Assembly: GCA_944323345.1 (NCBI GenBank)
Contig: CALUSC010000003.1
Span: 62,001 to 126,000, forward strand
Length of the DNA stretch: 64,000 bases
Direction of reading: 5' to 3'
Source: an uncultured Bacteroidales bacterium
Lineage (GTDB): Bacteria > Bacteroidota > Bacteroidia > Bacteroidales > UBA932
The translations under genes were made by a program, and so were the position numbers. Positions 48,241-56,212 of this stretch are shown one piece after another. Positions within the stretch are counted from its first letter, which is position 1; each line of letters starts with the position of its first letter. A model generated the notes under the pieces. It did no database searches, had not been told where the DNA came from, and saw nothing but the letters and a program-made list of their open reading frames with translations.

Positions 48241-48627
48241 ATGTATTGCAAGAACTGCGGCACAGAACTGCCGGAAGGAACACGATTCTGCACACATTGC
48301 GGAACTGACCAGAATACGACAAGACCTGTATGCTCTGTCCCGGATCGTCCGAACACGAACTTGATTCTGGCTATTCTGGTGACGCTTTGCTGCTGCGTCC
48401 CGTTCGGGATAGTGGGGATAGTCTATGCTTCAAGGGTGGATTCTGCGTGGAATACCGGACATTATGAAGATGCCAGGAAATTCTCCAAGCTCGCCAGAAA
48501 CTGGTCATTGTGGGGAATTGCCCTCACGATCCTTATTTATGTCTTATATATCATTCTTTTGGTGGCCGGAGTATCCTGGGCCATGTGGTGGGACAGCTGC
48601 GATACCTTCTTTGCCGGCCTGATCTGA
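48241..48627 (+). CDS. zinc-ribbon and CD225/dispanin-like membrane protein
   Basis: A 128-residue protein. One zinc ribbon (CKNCGTELPEGTRFCTHCG, 3-21), a linker, then a two-helix CD225 domain: NLILAILVTLCCCVPFGIVG, VYASRVDSAWNTGHYEDARK and a second helix around 93-118. CD225 is the fold of vertebrate IFITM proteins; bacterial members are uncharacterised. The Cys-rich CCCVPFG segment is typical of the family. The stop overlaps the next ATG by one base. Confidence 0.85.
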   Translation: MYCKNCGTELPEGTRFCTHCGTDQNTTRPVCSVPDRPNTNLILAILVTLCCCVPFGIVGIVYASRVDSAWNTGHYEDARKFSKLARNWSLWGIALTILIYVLYIILLVAGVSWAMWWDSCDTFFAGLI

Positions 48628-49058
48628 TGTCCGTACGGCCTGGAAGAAAGTTCGGATATATTGCCGCAGCCATTATCCTGGCCGCGGCAATAGCCGTTTA
48701 TTCCATATTCGATCCTGAAAGTTCTGTTTTCTGGCCCAAATGCCCGTTTTATATGCTGACAGGGCTTGAATGCCCCGGCTGCGGTTCCCAAAGGGCGATT
48801 CACAGTCTTCTGAACGGGGATTTGCTCTCCGCAATGCATTACAATCTGCTTTTAGTACTGGCTATACCGTATCTTCTGCTGTACGTTCTGCTCAAAACGG
48901 CAGTCAAGATACATGAAAAGGTTCCGGGGCTGTTTCCGGGATTGATGAAGCTATGCGGAAAGCTGGAAATGGCGCTGTATCACGGCCCGGCCTTGCCGGT
49001 TGTCCTCGCCGTCATCCTCCTGTTCTGGATTTTCCGCAATTTCACACCCTGCTTCTGA
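48627..49058 (+). CDS. DUF2752 membrane protein
   Basis: A 143-residue DUF2752 protein with three hydrophobic segments and the signature CPFYMLTGLECPGCGSQRAI (three Cys), followed by the HSLLNGDLLSAMHYN loop. The role is unknown; the Cys set may bind metal. TGATG overlap with the preceding gene indicates coupled translation and supports ATG 48627 over longer starts. Confidence 0.88.
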   Translation: MSVRPGRKFGYIAAAIILAAAIAVYSIFDPESSVFWPKCPFYMLTGLECPGCGSQRAIHSLLNGDLLSAMHYNLLLVLAIPYLLLYVLLKTAVKIHEKVPGLFPGLMKLCGKLEMALYHGPALPVVLAVILLFWIFRNFTPCF

Positions 49059-49390
49059 AAACAGAAGGTCTCCGCGCATTTCCTAGCTGTCCCCAAGGTT
49101 CGCCCTTCGGCCTGCGGCATTGATAGACTTGCTGTATGCGAGCACCATTTTTTGTGTGCGAGCAACAACAAGTCTGTCTATTTAACGTCAGTTCGACGAA
49201 CTATTATACTCAGGACCAGAGACTTCGTCGAACTGACGTTACGATTTCTTCGAAATCTCTTTCCTTTTACGTGCCACCCCTCCTAAATCCTCCCCTTCGT
49301 ATGGGAGGACTTACCTACGGATTCGTTTCCCGAATCCTATAAAAGAGGTAGTTCTCTGAAATTCACTGCGTTCTTTTCATCGAACTCACG
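49059..49390. other. 332-bp non-coding stretch with five successive inverted repeats
   Basis: No credible gene. Inverted repeats: agacttg/caagtct (49125-49131, 49169-49175); a perfect 17-bp pair aacgtcagttcgacgaa (49184-49200) and its complement (49224-49240); gatttc/gaaatc (49243-49257); tcctccc/gggagga (49288-49309); ggattcg/cgaatcc (49319-49337). A third, 16-of-18 copy of the 17-bp arm (49376-49393) runs into the rarA stop codon. It could be a structured RNA, a mobile repeat remnant, or stacked terminators for the converging genes. Confidence 0.7.
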
Positions 49391-50698
49391 TTATTTATAC
49401 TTCGGCCACAGCCGGTCGAGCCTCTCTTTCATTTCAATTTCCCTCCTGTTGTCCGCCGGTTCGTAGAATTTCGTACCTGAGAGCTTTTCCGGAAGGAACT
49501 CCAGATCTGTCCAGTGTCCGGGATAATCATGGGCATATTTATAGCCGTCGCTGTAGCCGAGCTCTTCCATGAGTTTTGTCGGAGCGTTGCGCAAATATAG
49601 CGGTACAGGTGCGTCCTGAGTGTCTCTGGCCACTGCCAACGCCTTGTCGATAGCCAGGTAGGCGGAATTGCTTTTCGGGGACGATGCCAGATATATTGCC
49701 GTTTCCGACAGCGGAATACGGGCTTCAGGCATCCCGATATTGTGTACTGTATTGAAACAGGCGTTGGCCAGCAGCATGGCGTTCGGATTCGCCAGTCCTA
49801 TGTCCTCTGATGCCAGAATACACATTCTTCTGGCAATGAAGAGCGGATCCTCGCCTCCGTTCAGCATTCTCGCCAGCCAATATACGGCGGCATTCGGGTC
49901 TGAGCCGCGGACGCTCTTGATAAAAGCCGAGATGATGTCGTAGTGCATTTCTCCGCCCTTGTCATATACGGATATGTTTTCATTGAGACGGGAAACCACG
50001 TTTTCATTGTCTATTACCACTGTCCGGTCACCGGGGAAGGATGAAGACAGCAGGTCTATGATGTTCAGGAGTTTTCTGGCGTCTCCTCCGCTGTATCTGA
50101 ACAGGGCTTCCGTTTCCCTGATTTCGAATTTGCGGGTTTTCAGCACAACGTCTTCACTTATGGCGCGATGAAGCAGGATATCCAGATCAGAGGCCTCGAG
50201 AGGCTTCAGAATGAAGACCTGGCACCTGGACAGCAGAGGCGTGATGACTTCGAATGACGGATTTTCCGTAGTGGCGCCCACGAGGGTCACGATGCCTTCT
50301 TCCACGGCCCCGAGCAGGGCGTCCTGCTGCGACTTGTTGAATCTGTGTATTTCATCTATGAAGAGGACAGGGGAGTGTGCGGCATTGAAAATGGAGCCTG
50401 ACCTGGCCTTGTCTATGACTTCCCGGACTTCCTTTACGCCCGCGCTTACCGCAGACAGCGTGTAGAATTCCCTGTTCAGGGTTTTGGCTATGATTCTGGC
50501 CAGAGTGGTTTTTCCGACTCCCGGAGGCCCCCAGAGTATGAAGGACTTGAGTTCGTCGTTCATGACCATCTGGTAAATGACGGAACCCTCCCCGACGAGG
50601 TGCTTCTGCCCGACATACTCGTCCAGAGTCCGGGGCCTCATCCGTTCAGGCAGGGGAGGAAGCATCCTGCTTTTTCCGATATTATCGTCGAAAATCAT
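49391..50698 (-). CDS. rarA: replication-associated recombination protein A (RarA/MgsA)
   Basis: A 435-residue AAA+ ATPase of the clamp-loader superfamily that acts at stalled forks. RPRTLDEYVGQKHLVG near the N-terminus, Walker A GPPGVGKTT, Walker B VLFIDEIHRF, sensor 1 GATTENPSF and the C-terminal tetramerisation part (ASEDIGLANPNAM). Length and motifs are normal. Confidence 0.95.
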   Translation of the reverse strand: MIFDDNIGKSRMLPPLPERMRPRTLDEYVGQKHLVGEGSVIYQMVMNDELKSFILWGPPGVGKTTLARIIAKTLNREFYTLSAVSAGVKEVREVIDKARSGSIFNAAHSPVLFIDEIHRFNKSQQDALLGAVEEGIVTLVGATTENPSFEVITPLLSRCQVFILKPLEASDLDILLHRAISEDVVLKTRKFEIRETEALFRYSGGDARKLLNIIDLLSSSFPGDRTVVIDNENVVSRLNENISVYDKGGEMHYDIISAFIKSVRGSDPNAAVYWLARMLNGGEDPLFIARRMCILASEDIGLANPNAMLLANACFNTVHNIGMPEARIPLSETAIYLASSPKSNSAYLAIDKALAVARDTQDAPVPLYLRNAPTKLMEELGYSDGYKYAHDYPGHWTDLEFLPEKLSGTKFYEPADNRREIEMKERLDRLWPKYK

Positions 50699-50720
50699 TT
50701 GCAGCCGGTTTTGAATTTGG

Positions 50721-50728
50721 CAAAAATA
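50721..50728 (-). promoter_or_regulatory. -7 box of rarA
   Basis: Minus-strand TATTTTTG (TAnnTTTG), 22 bases before the ATG. No matching plus-strand box for pyk was found in the same 91-base gap. Confidence 0.5.
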
Positions 50729-50789
50729 GCAAATTATTTCTTAAATTCGCATCCGGTATTGAGAACAGCTTTTTAGTATTTTTTATTGT

Positions 50790-52193
50790 ATGTTTGAAAA
50801 GAAGACGAAGATCATCTGTACTATTTCCGATGAAAGATGCGATGTGAATTTTCTGACGAAACTCTATGAAAGCGGAATGAACATAGTCAGAATCAATTCC
50901 GCACATGCCACGGTGGAAGGAGCGCAGAAGATTGTGGACAATGTACGCGAGGTTTCCGACAAAATCGGAATACTGGTAGACACGAAAGGTCCCGAAGTGA
51001 GGCTGACGGCCATGGCGGAGGCTGACGGTGTGGAAGCGAAGCAGGGAGACTGGATAGAGATACATAACGGACCGGACAAGTTGTCCAGTTATCCTGTCCT
51101 TTATACGAATTACGCCAACTTCGTATCCGATGTTCCGGTCGGATCCCATGTTCTGATAGATGACGGGGCTGTGGACCTCTTCATAACCGGAAAGGATGAT
51201 GACAAGCTTCTCTGCGAAGTCCAGAATGACGGAATCATCAAAGGGAAGAAAAGCGTAAATGTCCCCAATGTGCACATAGCGCTGCCGGCACTGACCGAAA
51301 AGGACAAGAGATTCGTAAAATGGGCCGTCGATGCGGACATCGATTTCATAGCGCATTCTTTCGTCAGGGGAAAGGAAGACCTTATAGAAGTCCAGTCTAT
51401 TCTGGATTCATACGGCAGCCATATCAAAATCATTTCAAAGATAGAAAACCAGCAGGGGATAGACAATCTCGATGATATCCTGTCCCATACCTATGCCGTC
51501 ATGGTAGCGCGCGGAGACTTGGGCGTGGAGATTCCGGCCGAGAGGATTCCGTTGATACAGAAGCAGATCATTCATAGATGCCGTGCCCGTAAAAAGCCGG
51601 TCATCATCGCCACGCAGATGCTGCATACCATGATAGAGAACCCGAGGCCTACCAGGGCCGAGGTCACGGATGTGGCGAATGCGATATTCCAGAGTACGGA
51701 TGCGATAATGCTGAGCGGCGAGACAGCAAGCGGGAAATATCCCGTAGAGGCCGTCTCGACCATGACCAGAATAGCCAAGGAAGCCGAGAAATCCATCGAC
51801 ATATCGCTCGACCTTAATCTGGAAAAGGTTTCCAAGCCGATTGCCGCAGTGCTGGCAAAAGAACTCGTGGCCGCCACCCAGGACCTTCCGGTCAAAGCCA
51901 TTATTTTCGATACATGGACAGGCCGTACCGGCCGATATCTCTCCGAGTTCAGGCCGAAGGTGCCGATATATGCCATGTGCTACAACGATTTCACTATGAG
52001 GGAGCTGGCTCTCGCCTACGATATTTACTGCTATAAGTTCTCCATACAGAAGAGCAAGGAGGATTTCGTGAAGAATGCCATAAGACTTCTGGAGGACAAC
52101 GGCAGGATAGCTCAGGGAGACCTGGTCGCTTTCATCGGAGGCAGCTTCAACGATGAACTCGGCGCCACGTATCTGGAATTCAAATATGTCTGA
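50790..52193 (+). CDS. pyk: pyruvate kinase
   Basis: A 467-residue pyruvate kinase (PEP + ADP to pyruvate + ATP). IICTISDERCD starts the barrel, MNIVRINSAHA binds substrate, LVDTKGPEVRLT follows, the catalytic Lys/metal site is in IKIISKIENQQGIDN, VARGDLGVEIP and ATQMLHTMIENPRPTRAEV are hallmark blocks, and the C-terminal domain is present. It belongs to the shorter bacterial type. It overlaps the GNAT gene by 8 bases. Confidence 0.95.
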   Translation: MFEKKTKIICTISDERCDVNFLTKLYESGMNIVRINSAHATVEGAQKIVDNVREVSDKIGILVDTKGPEVRLTAMAEADGVEAKQGDWIEIHNGPDKLSSYPVLYTNYANFVSDVPVGSHVLIDDGAVDLFITGKDDDKLLCEVQNDGIIKGKKSVNVPNVHIALPALTEKDKRFVKWAVDADIDFIAHSFVRGKEDLIEVQSILDSYGSHIKIISKIENQQGIDNLDDILSHTYAVMVARGDLGVEIPAERIPLIQKQIIHRCRARKKPVIIATQMLHTMIENPRPTRAEVTDVANAIFQSTDAIMLSGETASGKYPVEAVSTMTRIAKEAEKSIDISLDLNLEKVSKPIAAVLAKELVAATQDLPVKAIIFDTWTGRTGRYLSEFRPKVPIYAMCYNDFTMRELALAYDIYCYKFSIQKSKEDFVKNAIRLLEDNGRIAQGDLVAFIGGSFNDELGATYLEFKYV

Positions 52194-52800
52194 TTCAAAT
52201 CCGCAGCTTATGGAAAAGATATTTGTCAGAGATGCCGTCAGGGAAGATGCAAACGAAATAGCAGGACTGATAGTTTACGCATGGCCGGTGCAGGAATTTC
52301 TCGATATGCGTCCTGGCATGACTGTCGACGGTTTCATACAGTTCATCCAGTCTTTCGTGGAGGCTGAAGGAACGCTGTACAGTTATGAAAATACGAAAGT
52401 CGCAGTCTTGTCGGATGATAATGGCAAAGAACGGATAGTCGGCGCGATGAACGCTTATGACGGTTCTTTGTACAGTACACTCAAACAGCCGATTCTGGAC
52501 AGGATGGCTGCAGAATTCGGCTCGGATGACGATTTCCGCGCGACGGTTGAGACAGAGGCCGGGGAATTTTACCTTGATTCCGTGGCCGTGGACCCGCAGA
52601 TGCGGTCGAAGGGAATAGGTTCCATGCTGTTCGAAGCCATGTTGGCCAGGGCATCGGAAGCCGGATTTCCTGTTGCAGGGCTTATCGTCGATGAAGACAA
52701 GCCGAAGGCCGAGGCCCTTTACAAGCGTCTCGGTTTCGAAACTGTCGGATTCCGGGATTTTCTCGGTCACAGAATGAAACACATGCAGAAAAAACTTTAG
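52186..52800 (+). CDS. GNAT-family N-acetyltransferase
   Basis: A 204-residue acetyltransferase. The acetyl-CoA motif A is AVDPQMRSKGIGSMLFEAML (R/Q-x-x-G-x-G/A type), followed by KAEALYKRLGFETVG. The target amine is unknown. ATG 52186 overlaps the pyk stop by 8 bases; ATG 52210 is equally possible and begins nearer to the domain (IFVRDAVREDANEIAGL). Confidence 0.85.
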   Translation: MSDSNPQLMEKIFVRDAVREDANEIAGLIVYAWPVQEFLDMRPGMTVDGFIQFIQSFVEAEGTLYSYENTKVAVLSDDNGKERIVGAMNAYDGSLYSTLKQPILDRMAAEFGSDDDFRATVETEAGEFYLDSVAVDPQMRSKGIGSMLFEAMLARASEAGFPVAGLIVDEDKPKAEALYKRLGFETVGFRDFLGHRMKHMQKKL

Positions 52801-52801
52801 G

Positions 52802-53341
52802 ATGAGACCGGCAGTCAGATTAGTCCTGACGGCTGTTGCCGTTTTGCCGTTCATGCATTGCGTGGCGGCTGCCCAGGACAGGTCTGCCGGTCTGAATCTG
52901 GCATATAACGAGTTTTCGGCCTTTATCGGACTGCCTTTGGAAGAAAATGAGAATCTCCGTCTGTCGCTGAATCTTGACATGGCCGGAGTCATTTCCGGAG
53001 AATACCTTTTCCCCGGCATTTCGGCGGATGCAGTCTACCTTTTCAGTTTCGGGACCTGTCTTCATGCTGCCGGAGAATCATCCGCGTTTTTCGCAGGACC
53101 TGGAATATCTGCGGGATATGTAAGGAACCTTCCAGGCAGTCTGGGGATAATGGCCGCACTGACAGGCTGTTTCGGCTTTGAGTACACATTTGCGGTCCCA
53201 GTATCATTATCCGTGTCGCTCGAACCGAGCATCGGAATCCACATAAGCGAGGACGAGTTCGGTTACGTCACCATGGATTTTTACAAGACCGGATTTTTTT
53301 ATTCCCTGCTGCCTCACATCGGCATAAAATACAGATTTTGA
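52802..53341 (+). CDS. small outer membrane beta-barrel protein of unknown function
   Basis: A 179-residue protein with a signal peptide (about 1-24, ending AAAQD). The mature part is all alternating polar/hydrophobic strands, with Gly-rich turns and a last strand ending in Tyr-Arg-Phe, as expected for an eight-stranded barrel. No family recognised. It starts one base after the GNAT stop and is followed 10 bases later by a similar protein. Confidence 0.65.
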   Translation: MRPAVRLVLTAVAVLPFMHCVAAAQDRSAGLNLAYNEFSAFIGLPLEENENLRLSLNLDMAGVISGEYLFPGISADAVYLFSFGTCLHAAGESSAFFAGPGISAGYVRNLPGSLGIMAALTGCFGFEYTFAVPVSLSVSLEPSIGIHISEDEFGYVTMDFYKTGFFYSLLPHIGIKYRF

Positions 53342-53351
53342 TCCGAAAGAA

Positions 53352-53990
53352 ATGAACAGGAAGATATGCATCGTCATATTGCTGTCGCTGACCGGCATTT
53401 TAACTGCAGAAAACAGTGTATGTTCCGCTGCAGACAGGCCATATACGCGCTTCACATTCGGTGTCGAGTCTTCCTACGTACTGACATTCCTCAATTTCTC
53501 GCATTTCAATTTCATTTCCTCAGACGGAGACAGGTGGAATGAAAAGGCCTTGTCGGCCAATGTGTTCAGCAACGGTCAGATTTATCTGAATGCTGGAGTG
53601 AACATATCCCCGAAAATCAATCTGTCGATATATGCAGGATATTCGGGAGTCTACAGGAATGAACGTATGCTCCCTCTGTCTCTCAGGGCTACATGGTTTT
53701 CCGGCAATGACCCGATGAAAAACCGCTGGCTGGCATTCTGCAGCTGCGGGATTGCCTTCAATGATTTCAGGAATCCGTCGAGACTCTCTGCGGAGGGAAA
53801 GGCCGGCGCCGGATACAGGATCAGTCTGAACCGGGCGGTCAAACTCGATTTCCTACTATCTCTCCAGGAGGTATATACACATCCCAGAGCCTATGAATCG
53901 GATGCCGGGAATTATGTCCCTGCCGAGCGTCTGAGGCGCAACGATGCCTATCTGACGGCATTGTCCTTCGGACTGGCTCTCGTGTTCTGA
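53352..53990 (+). CDS. small outer membrane beta-barrel protein of unknown function
   Basis: A 212-residue protein with a signal peptide (about 1-27) and a strand-rich mature part (FGVESSYVLTFLNFSHFNF, INLSIYAGYSGVYR, LTALSFGLALVF ending in Phe). It resembles its neighbour at 52802 in layout but I see no clear sequence identity. No family recognised; envelope location is inferred. Confidence 0.62.
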   Translation: MNRKICIVILLSLTGILTAENSVCSAADRPYTRFTFGVESSYVLTFLNFSHFNFISSDGDRWNEKALSANVFSNGQIYLNAGVNISPKINLSIYAGYSGVYRNERMLPLSLRATWFSGNDPMKNRWLAFCSCGIAFNDFRNPSRLSAEGKAGAGYRISLNRAVKLDFLLSLQEVYTHPRAYESDAGNYVPAERLRRNDAYLTALSFGLALVF

Positions 53991-54001
53991 CTGAAAAATT
54001 A

Positions 54002-54009
54002 TATATTTG
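54002..54009 (+). promoter_or_regulatory. -7 box of the flavodiiron protein gene
   Basis: TATATTTG, predicting a leader of about 23 nt before ATG 54037. The gene is thus probably expressed apart from the barrel genes upstream. Confidence 0.55.
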
Positions 54010-54036
54010 CATGAATGAACGATAACAATATAAATT

Positions 54037-55233
54037 ATGGGAAAGATTACTGAAAAGATAAGGTATGTAGGGGTAAACGACCTCAATAAAGTCATTTTCG
54101 AAGGAATGTGGCCGCTTCCGTTCGGCGTCACTTATAATTCATATCTGGTGGTCGATGAAAAAGTGGCCCTTATCGATACTGCGGAAGCGGGATTCGCTTC
54201 AGAATATATGGACAATATCCGTAAGGAACTCGGCGGAAAACAGATAGACTATCTGGTCGTCAATCACATGGAGCCCGATCATTCATCATTGATAAAGATG
54301 GTGCGTGATGCATATCCTGCAGTCAGGATTGTCTGCAACGCCAAGACTGTACCTATGATAAAGGGGTATCACGGCATCAGTGAAAATCTTCACGTCGTAA
54401 AGGAAGGGGAAAGCATAAGTCTTGGAAACAGCACCCTGACATTTTACATGGCACCTATGGTGCATTGGCCTGAGACTATGGTAACATACTTCAATGAAGA
54501 AAAGACCCTGTTTTCGGGAGATGCTTTCGGTACTTTCGGCGCAGTGGACGGCGGCATTACGGATTCGGATGCCGGGCTGACGGGCTGTACGGACGGATGC
54601 CGTGACACATTCGATGCTTTCAAGGATGAAATGAGAAGGTATTATTCCAACATTGTAGGGAAATTCGGGCTTACCGTCCAGGCCGCATTGAAAAAACTGT
54701 CGGGACTCGAAATAGCCCGCATTTGCAGTACGCACGGACCGGTATGGGAAAAGAATGTCGGTGAAGTGGTCTCGTATTATGACCGGCTGAGCAAATATGA
54801 AGCGGAAGACGGCGTATGCATCGTATATGCTTCGATGTACGGGAATACCGCCCAGGCTGCAAAGGCCCTTTCAGCCGAACTGCAGAAAAGGGGAGTGCCG
54901 CATGTACTCCATAATCTTTGCACAGAGAACGTCTCGTACGCATACAGGGATGCCTTCAAATACAATACGCTTGTCGTCGGAGCACCTACTTACAATAACG
55001 ACATCTTTCCGCCTGTCTACAATTTCATGTACGGAATTTCGGCGCGTCTTATGAAAAACCGCCGTTTTGCAGCCTTCGGATCATTTACATGGGCAGGGGC
55101 CAGTGTCAGACTGATGAATGAAATGGCTTCCAAGCTCGGTTTCGAACTGCTGACTGAGGGTATATCATTCCCGCAGGCATATTCTCCTGAAAAATGCGAC
55201 ATGGCGGCTCTTGCTGATTTGATAGCAGAATAA
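54037..55233 (+). CDS. FprA-family A-type flavodiiron protein
   Basis: A 398-residue cytosolic flavodiiron enzyme that reduces O2 to water and/or NO to N2O in anaerobes. The metallo-beta-lactamase-like domain carries the diiron ligands in NHMEPDHSS (His77, Glu79, Asp81, His82), further ligands in MVHWPETM, GDAFGTFG and CSTHGPVW; the flavodoxin domain starts at VCIVYASMYGNTAQAA (FMN phosphate loop) with VVGAPTYNNDIFPP. There is no rubredoxin domain. It suits an anaerobe needing protection from oxygen. Confidence 0.95.
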   Translation: MGKITEKIRYVGVNDLNKVIFEGMWPLPFGVTYNSYLVVDEKVALIDTAEAGFASEYMDNIRKELGGKQIDYLVVNHMEPDHSSLIKMVRDAYPAVRIVCNAKTVPMIKGYHGISENLHVVKEGESISLGNSTLTFYMAPMVHWPETMVTYFNEEKTLFSGDAFGTFGAVDGGITDSDAGLTGCTDGCRDTFDAFKDEMRRYYSNIVGKFGLTVQAALKKLSGLEIARICSTHGPVWEKNVGEVVSYYDRLSKYEAEDGVCIVYASMYGNTAQAAKALSAELQKRGVPHVLHNLCTENVSYAYRDAFKYNTLVVGAPTYNNDIFPPVYNFMYGISARLMKNRRFAAFGSFTWAGASVRLMNEMASKLGFELLTEGISFPQAYSPEKCDMAALADLIAE

Positions 55234-55269
55234 AAAATTGCGGCGGATTTCAAATCCGCCGCAATTTTT
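55234..55269. terminator. bidirectional Rho-independent terminator
   Basis: attgcggcggattt/aaatccgccgcaat: a 14-bp-class GC-rich stem with A-run before and T-run after, exactly between the converging flavodiiron gene and mscS. It works in both directions. Confidence 0.92.
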
Positions 55270-55276
55270 CATTTAA

Positions 55277-56200
55277 TTAATCGCCAGTATTCAAGTGGAC
55301 GTCGAGCTGAGGATAAGGGAACTGTATGCCGTTTTCCGGAATCCGGATATAGATTTTCTCATTGACCTCATACATGACATCCCAATAGTCTTCCTTTTTT
55401 ACCCAGGCTCTGACTACGAACTGTACGCTACTGTCTCTCAGTGAGTTGAGAGCTATCGTCGGATTCGCAGGAGATTCCGGGGCATAGACTATCCTTTTCT
55501 CGTCGTCTACAATGGCTTTGAGTATGGTCTTTACTTTGTCTGACGGAGCCCCGTATTCCACGTCTACAAGCCACTCCAGCCTGCGGTAGACATTCTGCGA
55601 ATAATTGTTGATGGTTCCGTTGGACAATGCCCCGTTCGGTATGATGATGTTCCTGTTGTCTGTGGTGGTTATTTTCGTGCTGACTATGGTGACATCGGTG
55701 ACAATACCGCTATAGCCCTGTGCTTCGATGAAATCACCTGCCTTGAACGGCTTGAAGACCAGCAGCATTATGCCTCCTGCAAAATTCTGCACAGTACCGC
55801 TGAGTGCCATACCTATAGCCATACCTCCTGCAGCAAGCAGAGCCGCGAGGGAAGTAGTATTGACTCCGAGGGCGCTGATAGTGAAGATTACCAGGAACAC
55901 CGTCAGGGAAATGCTTACAAGGCTTTCCACGAAAGACGCTATGGAGTGCTCTGTGTTCCTTCTGACGAAGATGTTGTGTACTATCTTTTTGATTTTCCTG
56001 ATGATCCACGCTCCTATTATATAGATGGCAAGCGCAGCGAGGACTTTAAGCCCGAAAGCTATAGTCTTGTCTATAAATTCACTGAGCAACTGGTCTGCAG
56101 GTGTTGTGGTTATCTTTTCCACGAATTCCGCAGTCGCTTTTTCCAGATTCAGGGTATCAGGTATTTCCTTGACGGCCGCCTGAAGAAAATTCATTAACAT
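55277..56200 (-). CDS. MscS-family mechanosensitive channel
   Basis: A 307-residue small-conductance channel. An N-terminal amphipathic helix, three membrane helices, the pore-lining TM3 with LAALLAAGGMAIGMALSGTV and the post-TM3 GGIMLLVFKPFKAGDFIEAQG entering the beta domain, then IIIPNGALSNGTINNYS. It is last in the Hdr-cysteate synthase operon, 12 bases after the synthase gene. MscS relatives relieve hypo-osmotic stress and can leak small anions and amino acids. Confidence 0.92.
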   Translation of the reverse strand: MLMNFLQAAVKEIPDTLNLEKATAEFVEKITTTPADQLLSEFIDKTIAFGLKVLAALAIYIIGAWIIRKIKKIVHNIFVRRNTEHSIASFVESLVSISLTVFLVIFTISALGVNTTSLAALLAAGGMAIGMALSGTVQNFAGGIMLLVFKPFKAGDFIEAQGYSGIVTDVTIVSTKITTTDNRNIIIPNGALSNGTINNYSQNVYRRLEWLVDVEYGAPSDKVKTILKAIVDDEKRIVYAPESPANPTIALNSLRDSSVQFVVRAWVKKEDYWDVMYEVNEKIYIRIPENGIQFPYPQLDVHLNTGD

Positions 56201-56212
56201 GGCATCTCGGAT

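Noticed and set aside
47778..49058. An antiviral defence island based on the CD225 (IFITM-like) protein
   Set aside because: No nuclease, sensor or other defence gene is present; fold similarity alone is not enough.
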